Shown here: piece by piece, positions 35,801-47,800 of the stretch | Layout: each line of letters starts with the position of its first letter | Position numbering within the stretch: the stretch's first letter is position 1 | From: Chaetoderma sp. LZ-2023a | Lineage: Eukaryota > Mollusca > Caudofoveata > Chaetodermatida > Chaetodermatidae | DNA length: 64,000 bases | Assembly: GCA_034401795.1 (NCBI GenBank) | Contig: CM067369.1 | Span: forward strand, 137,900,496 to 137,964,495 | Direction: 5' to 3' | Notes under the pieces: model-generated | What the model was told of the DNA's origin: nothing | What the model saw: only the letters and a program-made list of their open reading frames with translations | Database searches by the model: none | Program-made: the position numbers and the translations under genes

Positions 35801-38800
35801 CTACAGAGAACAAAGAGGTTTTGGCTGCAAAAATTTGCTAAATGGAAAGAATGTTGAATCTAAGGCCTTAAAATTGCAGCATTACGTTTTTTCTGGATAT
35901 AGAAAAATTAAGTCAGGAGGTTTGGTAAAACAAAAAAATTAATTGGTGTGATCTTAATTTATGTTGTTTTTCAGGAAGCTGAACAACTGTGTAAAGATTG
36001 GTGAGGGTGTGTATGGAGAGGTGTTCAGTACAAAGAATGCCTCACAGCCAGTTGCCATAAAGGTAAGTAATTGGGGAATCACTGTTATTTAATAAGTCTG
36101 TCCACATCACCGATCTTTTCAGTGAAGTAATTGGCCATGAGAGAAGTCTCTTAGAACCGAAGATATGACCAATTGACCGGGATAATGGATGAATCCTGTT
36201 TTAGTTTTACCCCTCCTATTCCTAGCTATTCTCCGCCCATGCTTTGTCTACGTTGTGATCGATTTAACCCTGCACTCCATGAATCTCATTTTCTAGAAAC
36301 CAATACAGGTAAGCTGTTAGGCAACAACAGCGCCCAGTCAAAGTAGTTTCAAAATATTTAGCAGATTGATTGGTCAATTTTTATTTCCCACCCGGAATGT
36401 CCGTCTGCTTGTCCATCACTACCAATCATTTCTTGTCAACACAACTTCTAGTTTACCGTAAATCGTCTATTAATAACCGTATCCTTAATAGAAGTCGCAT
36501 GCCAGTTTTCGAGGTTCAGCCATCCTAATTTCTTAGCAGTTGTAAAACAGCAAATGTATCTAATAGAAGTTGCATCCAAATTTTAGCAGTTTGTGTAAAG
36601 AAATTTTTTTTAGAGAGTTAAATAACTTATAAATGTTAAAACGAAATTTTGCAATAACTTCATGGAAATACCATCAAGATTATGTCACTTGCTTATATGC
36701 TACAAGTCATACAACTATCAACGAAAAAAAGTTATTTTAATGGGTACCAGTTATGTGGATTGGAATGAATGTATAATACTCAGCTACCGAGACATATACA
36801 TGTATATAGTACATTCCAAGTTCCCGAGTCCAGTATATTAGGTCCGTAAAACGCAGACGATATTAATCAGCTTCCATTATGGGATGAGTTTACGCCGTTA
36901 CTCTCGTAGCAACTTGAAGCTACCATCCTAATTAAATGTGGATTGCGCAAGTATCTACCCGGGTACTAATATTAGCGTCTACACGCTGCTAGAGTAACGA
37001 TCGAAACTCGTCCTGTGGTGGAGGCTGATACATGACCTGATTTACATTTTCTCTCGTCAACATTTTATTTCAAAAGTCAATAATGTATACGCAATATTTA
37101 TGCGGCCCCAATTAATAATTTCACTCGGGACCGCGATGATGGAAGTTGCCCCTTCCCCTTTTTCAGAGATATGGATTTAAAGAATTTACAGCCCTTGTCC
37201 TATTAGAAGCCGCGGTTACTAATGAGTGATTTATGGTAGTTGCGATTGCTTTGAAATGTGTTATTATTACAACACAGAGATGTGGATGTGCTATCCATAT
37301 GCCCGTAGGCCCATCCATCTGTCCAGAATGTGTGTCTGGCTGTCAGTCTCTCTGTCTGTCTGCCTGCCTGTCTGCCTACCTGCCTGTCCATCTCTGACAA
37401 TCATTTCTTGTCAACACAACTCCAACAATCTAGCTACAATTCTTTTGAAACGACAAAACTAATCATTAGGACTTGAAGATATGCATACATGTGTGCTTTT
37501 TCTATGCCTGTACATCCATCCGTCTCTCCAGAATATATATCCGCCCATCTGTCTGTCTTTCCATTTCTGACATAATTCATTGCCAACATAACTATAGTTT
37601 AGTTACAATTCTTTTGAAACGTGCTGAAGTTAATCATTACCATGTGAAGATATGCATGTACCATCTATATGCCTGTATGTCCATCCGTCTGTCCAGAATC
37701 TCTGTGTCTCTCTGTCCATCCACCTCTGACAATCATTTCTTGTCAACATTACTTCCAGTGTATGTTTGTGATTCTTTTCAAACTTGGTAAGTGTTAGCAT
37801 TACACATACCACTTAAAGATGGGCATGTGCTGCTCATAGTCCTGTATGTCCATTCGTCTATCTGTCCATCCATCTCTGCCAGTCATGCTTTGTCAATGCA
37901 ACTCACAGTTTAGTTGCAATTTGTTTTGCAACTTGGTAAGTGTTACCGTTATGACCTGAAGATCGGCATGTGCTCGCTGTATTTATGTACATCCATCCAT
38001 CTGTTTAGAATGTCTGTCCATCTGTTTGTCTATCCATCTATCTCTGCCAATCATTTCTTGACAACACAACTCCTACTATTTACTTGCGATTCCTAAGAAA
38101 TCTGGTAAATGTTGCCAGAATCACCTGAAGATGTGCATGTGCCTTTTCCAGCAGAATTCATCCGTATTTATCGCCCCTGACAAAGTTAAAATTCATCATC
38201 TAAGTTTCTTGTCCGGATATAATCTTGAAGGGAAGATGGAATGTGAGGATTTCATTTTTCCTTGATTATTTTTACAAAAATATTGTCCTTTACAAATTAA
38301 CCTTATATCAACTCTTGATGTGTGTTTATCTGAAATGTTTGACTCCGGGGTGGGGGGGGGATGTAGATGGGGCAGGGGTGGGAGGGGGGTGGGGGGGGGG
38401 GGTGGGTGATATGTCACCTACTGATGGCTCATGTTAAAATATAGTCTTCTAATGGACTGCAAATGAACATTTCTCAACTTCTCAAGACAAAGTCTACATA
38501 AGCAATTTTTGCCCCGTTTCACCATTGACCCGTTAACATATTGCGAAAATAAAAAAAATGTGTTTAGTGAATGTCCATTTGCAGACCAGGAGAAGACTAT
38601 TCCACTGGTAAAATTTCAAAAAGTTCTCTCTTGACTTGCATAGACTACCACAGAGGCCAATCCTTGCTAACTTGACAATTAAACGGTTAAACAAGGAAGT
38701 TTTGGGTACCCTCTAGCTATGAAGAATTTGATATCATTGTTACTATTGCACTACTTTCAGATTATACCAATTGAGGGTGATTTTGAGGTGAATGATGAGA

Positions 38801-41800
38801 AGCAGAAAACATATGAAGAGATTCTTCCAGAAATAGTCATCTCAAGGTAATGCCATCTGTATGAGAATACAGTCTGAAATCTTCAAATGATCATCTTCAT
38901 GATTGGGGTAAAAATGATTCTCAGACAGACATGACATTTCACTTCAAGAGTATACTTACCTCCCTAATACTTTTGATATTGCTAAATATTGGCTTTCACT
39001 CAATAAACACTCAGATTTAAAACAGTTAGGTGCCCCTACTGGGCAGGGAGTCAGAGCGTAGTCTGGCGGATGCCAGCCCCACCACCGCGCATGCGCAGAC
39101 TAGCACTACCTCTTTGCTAGATTATTGGCAGAGAGATCACACATGTCTTTTTGTGCATAAGCTTTTTCTTACTCTTAAACTGTTTAAGTGGTGTTATTTT
39201 GGAGTGATAGTCACTGATTTGGATGGCAGGAAGGATCACTTCGCCAAAGGGGGACTTAGGACCTTTAAATCAGGTGACTTCTAGTAAAATTAGCGAGTTT
39301 TTCTTCCCGGTGTATTGTGTTTCCGGGACTCGCGTTTACCGTGATAAGCGCCTTGGTTAGTTGGTTTATGTCAACTCGGTGCTACCTAAGGCTAATTTCT
39401 CTTTCTGTTTATGTCCACAGGTCTGTATGACGCTAGGTGGTGGCATCACAGCAGCAGAGAGTTAGTTTTCTCTCCACCATGGTTCCATTTCCTACTAACA
39501 CTGTTAGGTTATCTAACCAAATGAAAAATTATGTCCAGTGAGTTGGAGGCCTAGTATAAAGGTCTTCTCACTTTGCCCTCTTGATCCAATTCCTTCCCCA
39601 TGAGGTGGAGAGAGTTAAGAGGCGTGCAGATGGTGGAGTTCTCCGGTTCGTCACGTTGGATGGTTTGTCTATACAAAGTGTCAGGTATCTAGTTATTGAT
39701 AATGTGGTGATGTTAATTATAGTAAGCAAAGGGAGATAATTAACATTTTTGCCAGAAAAGAGTTATCTATATGTATCTGATGGTTGTGTAGTCGACGTAT
39801 CCATTCAGCATACAATTCGTCCTTGCACTTGGATGTTTTGTTGGGATCGAATTTTTTCCTGTCACGGGATTAATGACGTCATAATCAGCCTGGCTATGTA
39901 TTTATCAGCAATTCAAGTCGCTATGCTGGTTTCTGATGTATATTGATCTTTATGATCGTTTTCCTTCTCTTTGAGTTGGTTTGAGTGTCTAAGCTTAACT
40001 AGTTTGCTCATACTCCTTGTCCTTTGCCCTGTTTCAGGGACCGGGTTGCGCGTCCTGTGGACGTTTTCTACATGATAAGTTCTGGCCTCATCTTTGCTAT
40101 CAATGTAGCCCTTGTGGTCCCTTGGCTAATTGTGACATATGTAAGCACTGGGGGGGCGAGTTAATGTCCGAATTCTTGTGCTGCTTACAGGCGACGGACG
40201 GAGGTAGAGGAGGAGAAGAAGAAGAAGCGGAAACGAGAGGTTGTAAGTAGGAAGGGTAAGGGGAAGGTCTCGTCCGCGGTGGATATGGAGGCCTTCCGGA
40301 CCGAGATGTTGGGAGAGATGAAGAGGACAATAAAGGATTTGGTTCCAGGGTTGCTTCGTGGCATGCTTCCTGGACCAAATCCTTTACTGTCCTCATCATC
40401 GGCTTCGGAGCAGGTAATCCCCGCCTCTGGATCGGTTTTCCTTAGACCGCTTCCGTTGTTCGACGATTCAGAGGTGGCCCCATTAGAGGGGGCGTTCCAC
40501 GACCCTGGCAGCAGGCTTATTGCCGCGCCGAGAGGGGACCGTGGACGGTTGTCGCTGGAACCCGCGGGCTGCTTATCAGTCCAGGGGTATCCGCACGCCG
40601 CGGTGGCCAGTACCTCCTATGGCACCGTTCCTGGTCAGCCCGGGTTAGCTCTCTTTGCTGACCCGGGGTCTAATCTTTCTGACCAGGGTGATGAGGATTA
40701 CCTGCTAGGGTCGCCGTCTGACGACGTGGACATGGATGAAGACGTTTGTGCACCCCTCGCGGGGAATACAGGCGGCTTCTTCCACGGTTTTACTCACCCT
40801 GGAGTAGAGTCCGCGGCTCAGGTGGTGGCCCAGGGCGCTGCTGATGGCCAGCGGTACCGCATACCTCGGCTTGCCGAGGGTGTTGCTGGTGCTGGCCGGG
40901 CCCGTGGTGGGGCGGTATATGCCCCGCGCTCTGCCACGGTGCCTGCTCCTGGTCAAACCAGTGATATTGTCATGCCGGTGCTGTCAGGCCCGCATGTTTT
41001 CCCTGGCTTGCCAGGTGTATCAGCGTACCCGCCGTCAAGCTCTGCTGCTGGCGCTCAGGAGGAAGACGAAGGCCCCCGTCTTGTAGAGCGCTCGCAGTTA
41101 GCCACGGAGGAGGATTGGTCTGACGCTTGCCAGTGGTTGGTGAGCGTTAGGCCTGATCTGCCCGTGGAGCAGTCGGCTAGCCAGCGTGAACACAGGCCGT
41201 GGTTAGCTGGTAAGCCTACTGCTAACGCTATGCCTTCTCTGCCGCTGGCAGAGCATGTCGTTGACATGTTCGAGGCGGCGGAGTCGTCCATTAAGTCGAG
41301 TGGACGTCTCGCGAAGGCCCCTCGTGAGGTGGCCAGGCGTTGTCGCATCGTGCCCCTGGATTACCAGCGGTACGGTGTGGTACCCAAGCCCAGCGTGGAT
41401 GACCGCGCGGCTTTGGGTGAGGATGCGCGGCCAGGCTCCCGTTCTGACACGGGGGTCTTGTGCTCGAACGCGTTGCGTTCGGCGAATACCGCGTTGCGTG
41501 ATGCGGAGGAGAGTGGGAGGGCTTCGATTGCCGCTCTGTCCCACGTCTCCCAGCTGTTACAGGGGGTAGTAACGGCATCCGCATCGCGCCAGCCAAGTCC
41601 GGTCACGGTCCAGCGAGCCATCCAGGATGGTATTAACCTGGCGCTGGACTGTATGACTCGGGCGGTGACCAGGAGTGTCCGGGCAAGACGCACGTTTGCC
41701 CTGGACAATCTGTGCCCGTCTCAGGACCTGTACAATAGGCTACTGCGTATGCCTATGACGGGTCCTGGTCTTTTTGGAGGTGAGGGATGTCGACACCTCC

Positions 41801-44800
41801 AGGAGACGGTCACCCTGGTGAATAACCAGAGGGCGCTGCGCGAGCAGTTTGAGGTGCTGCGTCGTGCTAACGTTCGCGCCGCGGCCCCTGCGTATCGTCC
41901 CCTGCAGGCTCGAGGTGGTGCTGGCCAAGTCAGAGGCCAGCCACCGTCGCAGCGTCGGCCTCGGCCGCGTGCGATTCGGCCAGCAGCGAGGGGGGCGCAG
42001 GTTCCTCAGGCGCCGTCAGCCAGGCAGCCGCCCGCGCACCAAGGTGCGCGCGGGGCGGGGCGGGGCGCGCGAGGATCTGGGCGTGGTTATCGGTCCTGAC
42101 AGGACGCTTACCGCGGTAAGAACCACTCCGGTGTGTATGGCAACAGAGACCGCTCTTGCATGCCTCGTGTCCACCGCGGTCCCTAGGTGGACCGGTGGGA
42201 GGCCGGCTAGCCGACCACATGCAAGAGTGGGAACGGTTAACTCAGGACCGTTTAGTCTTGCGATGGCTTTCCGTCGGGTATCATCCAGAGTGGATGACAG
42301 GCCCGCCGTCGCGACTGTCTCTAGTGCCAGTCTGGACTCCCATTCCGAGAGATCCAGAGCAAAGGTTGTGTATCGAGGAGGAGATAAATTCCCTCGTACA
42401 AAAGGGAGCTATTCAGCCGGCACAAAGTTGTCCGGGCTTCTATTCAACCCTGTTCTTAGTAACAAAACGCACCGGAGGGTGGAGACCGATTCTCAACCTC
42501 AAGCCATTGAACAAGTTCATCGAGACGCCCAGTTTCAAGATGGAAACGGTGCGCTCGGTGTTGGCGGGGTTGGAGAGGGGGATGTGGACGGCGTCGATAG
42601 ATTTGAAGGACGCTTATTTCCACATCCCCATCCACGGGAGTTTCTGTCGCTTCCTGAGATTTGCATTCCAGGGCAGACAGTGGGAATTCAGGGTGTTGCC
42701 CTTCGGAATTTCCACGGCTCCTCGGGTTTTCACCCGTGTGGTTCTTGCGATCACAGCATACCTCCGCAGGAGAAGCATAGCAGTCCACACGTACATAGAC
42801 GACTGGCTGTTGAAAGCGCACACCCGGGAAAGTTTGTCGGCCAATCTGGAGATTGTTTTGAAAACTCTCACAGACTTAGGCTGGATGATCAATTTCCCAA
42901 AATCAGAGCTGACTCCATCCCAGAAGTTTGTTTACCTGGGGATGTTCTTCGATCTAGAGACAGGATATGTTTATCCTACTCAGGAGAGAGTTCAGAAACT
43001 CATCTCATTAATTCAGTCAGTGTGCGACAGTCGTCATGTCCTGGCACGGGTTTACTTGAGAATGCTGGGGTTGATGGTTTCATTGGAACCAGTCATTCCT
43101 CAGGCCGCCTTACGCAGGCGGCCGATCCAGTTATTTCTCATGACACAATGGACCCAGAGTACAGGTTCGCTGGACTCGAATGTGTCAGTGTTGGCGCCTC
43201 TGATTCACCACCTGCAATGGTGGTTGAATACAGAGAATCTCTTGCCGGGGGTTTTGCTAACCCCTCACCACCCTCAGGTGACGGTGTATACAGATGCATC
43301 GATGGAGGGCTGGGGAGCTTGCCTGGAAGAGTCCACGATATCAGGGCTTTGGAATCTGGAACAGTCAAAGGAACATATAAATCTACTGGAGCTAAAAGCA
43401 GTAGTCCTGGGCCTGGAACATTTCTTACAGAAAGTTCCGGGCAAGATTGTTCTTATTCGTTCAGACAACTCAACAGTTGTGACTTACATAAACCGCCAGG
43501 GCGGAACGAAGTCGCCCAGTCTCTGTATGATGACATGGAAACTGCTTTGTTGGTGTCTGGATCACCAGATTACCTTGAAAGCAGTTCATATTCCGGGAAG
43601 GTTAAACCTGCTAGCAGACTCATTGAGCCGAAGGATGAGTGTTTTACCCACGGAATGGCAACTAAATCAATGTGTGGCGGATCGTCTGTTCGACCATTGG
43701 GGGAAACCCAACATCGATTTGTTCGCAACGAAGAAGAATGCGAAGATGACGACGTACGTCTCTCCGATTCCGGATCCAAGCGCTTTCGCAACAGATGCGT
43801 TAGCTATCAGCTGGGGGAGAATGTATGCATACGCATTCCCTCCAGCAATCCTGATTCCAAAAATTCTTCAGAAAATCAGGCAAGAGGAATGCCAAGTGCT
43901 TCTGATCGCCCCGGATTGGCCAAGCCGATCGTGGTATACGGATCTGCTGGACCTTCTGGTCTGCAATCCGGTTCCTCTGCCTCTGATGGACGATATTATC
44001 TTCCAGGGCAAGGCCCTTCACAACAATCCGTCAATGTTCAGATTGACTGCGTGGATGTTGTCAAGGAATCTAGAATTAAGGAGGGCTTTTCTGAGCAAGC
44101 AGCCATGTTTATGGCCAAAGCCAGGAGGGGGTCAACCTCCAGAGCATATAATTATAAAATCAACAGATTTGCAGAATGGTGCTCAAAAAGATGTATTGAT
44201 CCAATGGATTCATCTATTCAAGTAGTAGCTGATTTCCTCTGTCACCTCTATGATGCCTATAGCCTCAAGCCTAACTCTATTGCTGGTTATAAGTCAGCAT
44301 TAATGTCTGTTATTCCTTGCTTGGCTAAGAGGGGAAGTGATGAAGTAAATACATTAAATGTATTAATTAAAGGCATGGGCAATCTAAGACCAAGGAATCC
44401 ACCTGTGATTCCGTCTTGGAGTTTATCGCTAGTGCTTCAAGTACTAGGTGATAAGCCTTTTGAACCACTTAGTTCCATTTCTATGAAACTATTAACACTG
44501 AAGACTGTGTTTTTAATTGCTGCGGCCTCGGCTAGGCGTAGGAGTGAAATTCATGCCTTATCAGCCGAGGATGACCGTTTTGTGGTTTCAGGGGAAGGCC
44601 TTAAGCTGCTACCTAGGATTAATTTCTTGGCTAAAAATCAGTCGTTGAAATATCCAGGTCAACCTATTATTTTGCCTGCTTTAACTAGATATGATCCTAA
44701 TTCTAAAGCATGGTGTCCCGTCCGGGCGCTGCGCCGGTACAAACAACGTACGGCGGAGTGGCGCACCGACCAGTCAGCGTTATGGTTGTCATATATTGAA

Positions 44801-47800
44801 CCCCATGGCAGGGCTTCTAAGGACACCATTTCCAGGTGGATTGTGGAATGCATTCAGTTTTGCCATAAATCCGCCACCGGGAAGCAGGTTGACGTGGCCA
44901 AGGCTCACAGTGTCCGCGGCGTAGTGACATCCACGGCCCTATTTAATGGGGTCCCTGTGGATGATATTATGTCGGTGGCTCAGTGGCACTGTGAGTCAAG
45001 TTTTACAGACCATTATCTCCGTGACACCTCTAATCCTCTCGCCTTGTCGATTTTGAAAAAATAACTCGGTTTATATTTTTTGAGGAGGTTTTTCCTCATT
45101 ACTTATATATTTCACAATTAATTTATGGAAACACCCACTTTTTTGGGCCTGCATCCGTCTTTACCAATGGGAAGATGATGTCAGCAGCCATTTCAACAAG
45201 GTCAGTCTTGTTCATGTGTTGTCCGTTGTTGATTGTATTGTCACGATTACCCGTTATTAATATGGTGATGGTTTGTGTATTTGTGTGGTTCATTGTTGAG
45301 AGTTACGAAAATGGAGCTTTTTCGTCTCTGTCCTGTAGTACATGGCACTTGTACGTAGAGAGCGTATAGGACATTGAGGTCAGTCGACTCTTCCTCCCAG
45401 GAAGGAGGGGGGGGGGCGGAGCGCATATGACATTCGGTCATCTCTCATACATCGGTGGTGTTATCCGATGGTTAGTCAAATCCTGACTGTTTTTTCTTAC
45501 AGTTTCAGAAGTTTAAGTGCCTTAAACGCAGAAAAGCGTATAGGGATGAGCTGGTCTTTTGACCTCGCCTCCCTCCCGCCAGATTCACTTTCGAATTCTG
45601 GCAATATCAAAAGTATTAGGGAGGTAAGTATACTCTTGAAGTGAAATAAACGAAATCTAGGATTTCTTTTTTCACGAGAGAGTTGATACTTACCTCCCTA
45701 GATACGGACCCGGCCTCTCCACCCCACAGAGGCTCGGTCTTCAGGCTCTTAATAGTTGCATGTGTGTCAGCCAATAATCTAGTCAGAGGAAGTGCTAGTC
45801 TGCGCATGCGCGGTGGTGGGGCTGGCATCCGCCAGACTACGCTCTGACTCCCTGCCCAGTAGGGGCACCTAACTGTTTTAAATCTGAGTGTTTATTGAGT
45901 GAAAGCCAATATTTAGCAATATCAAAAGTATTAGGGAGGTAAGTATCAACTCTCTCGTGAAAAAAGAAATCCTAGATTTCGTTTAGATGGTTGAATGGAC
46001 CTTTAGGAAACAATATTGTCGCCTCCAAAAGACATTGGTCTGCCTGTGTGTTTCTGCATGTTTCAACAAAATTTGGGTGGAATAATCCTTGGGTGGTACA
46101 CTTCAACACTGGTAACAAGAATTTTGATTAATCTATTTTTCAGACAGCCATCCTTGGAGTTTCTGAAAATTTCCTGAATTAAAAGCTTACTCCTCATTAA
46201 CCACTTGCCAAATTCAGTTATACGGACGCTAGAGTGGTATGCTTCAGAACTTATATTCAGTATTTTGATTAGACAATTTTTTCGGCCGTGATCTTGAATT
46301 TTCCAAAATCTGGCAGGAAATTGTTTAAAATGTTACTCATTAACTACTTGTGCAATTTCAACCAGTCTTGGCTGGAAGGATACTAGGCTAGTAGGTTTCA
46401 GAACTTGTATACAGAATTTTGATTGGGTTCATTTTTCCGGCACCCATCATGACCATCTTGGATTCTATGAAAATTTTGCGCGATCAGTTAAAAGGCTACT
46501 CCTCATTAACTGCTTGAACGATTTCAAACACACTCGACTCGAAGGATCCTAGAGGGGTGTGTGCTTCAGAGCTTTATACAGAATTTTGATTGGTCAATTT
46601 GTTTGGTGGTCATCTTGGATTTTCCGGATAATGGCTGGAAATCATTGCTTGGGCAATTTCAGTCAGACTTGGCTGGAACAACCCTAGGGTAGGCTTCAGA
46701 ACTTATATACCAAATTTAGTTCGTTTGATTTTTACGGAGGACATCTTGGATTTTCCAAAAAATTTGGGAGATCAGTTAAAAGGCTACTCCTCATTAACCG
46801 CTTGGCCGATTTCAACCAAACTCAACTGGAAGGACCCTAGGCTGGTACACTTCAAAACTTATATACAGAAGGTATATTTAATGTGAACCATTTGCATATC
46901 TGTTAGTTTTATCTAATCATGTAGCGCTTGTACCAGAAATGTACCATGAGGAACTTGTTCTGGCAAGTATTTTGCTGTTTCAAGATCAGACTGTATTCAG
47001 TAGTCAATCATAATCAATGTCACTATGACTTTTGTTGTACCTTTTCATACCAAATGCTCACACATTTAGTGAAATCTTTCATGTGTTGGGGAGTTACAGT
47101 TGTTTGTCGGCGCCTCACTGAATATACATAATTCAAAACATCACTGGTTTGCTTTGGCAATGAACTTTTCCATTTTTAGCTATGTCCCGCCCATCTCTAA
47201 CTAAGCTCCGCCCACACATCGATCGTGTCGGGATCGATCGCTCTCTGAACTTCCTTACTATTAATTTCCAGAAAACTATATACTATTAGGTAAGCTGTAA
47301 GCCTATGGCAGCAACAGCGCCCAGTCAAATTAGTTTCAAAATATTCAACATGTTTATTAAATAGTAGCGATTGTAATTCCTACAACGTGTCAGACTATTA
47401 AGAGTTAAAGACGGGCATAGAATCATTTATGATATAATGATTATGGCATCATCCTGCGCTCCGCTTAGCTGATTATGACGTTATTACTCTGCAAAGGTCC
47501 ATTCACACTATCCATGCCTAAGTTACAGATGAGACATTGCATGTTTCAGCGTTCTTGTGTTTATGGGGTAGCGCAATCATTGCTTATTTTACTACAAATA
47601 TTGTGCGTCAGTCATGGGATATGAGTAGCATATAGTTATAGTTACCTCTTCATAAATTAATGCTTAATAAAAATTTATGATGGTTAGTAGATTAACTAGA
47701 TTTCACGAATCAGTCATCCAAGATGCTGTCAATCCCTGGCTGAATTAAATAGAGATTTTATGAGGTAGCCTTTAGGGATAAGCTAAAGGTTATACAAATC

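Larger units (their letters stand above)
38936..45985 (+). mobile_element. DIRS-like retrotransposon, element 2 (looks whole)
   Basis: Bounded by inverted repeats of about 180 bp (38953-39130 and 45767-45947) that are almost identical. The internal complementary region at 45601-45702 consists of the inverse of the left extremity (to about 45647) followed by the inverse of the right extremity, exactly the arrangement known for DIRS-1. This fixes the ends at about 38936 and 45985. Parts: Gag, RT/RNase H and tyrosine recombinase, all open; no breaks seen. No methyltransferase domain was recognised. The near-identical repeats and open frames make it young. It lies in haspin intron 5 in the sense direction. 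Confidence 0.93.

Noticed and set aside
37203-38096. Several Ser/Cys-rich small frames that could look like secreted peptides
   Set aside because: They fall on a tandem array of about 160 bp and change with each unit; they are repeat by-products.
36380-38200. Regularly spaced repeats considered as a CRISPR-like array
   Set aside because: Units of 160 bp or more are similar throughout, with no unique spacers; the DNA is eukaryotic.
40279-45064. GC-rich coding block considered as horizontally acquired bacterial genes
   Set aside because: The RT, RNase H and tyrosine recombinase order, the inverted repeats and the internal complementary region identify a DIRS element.
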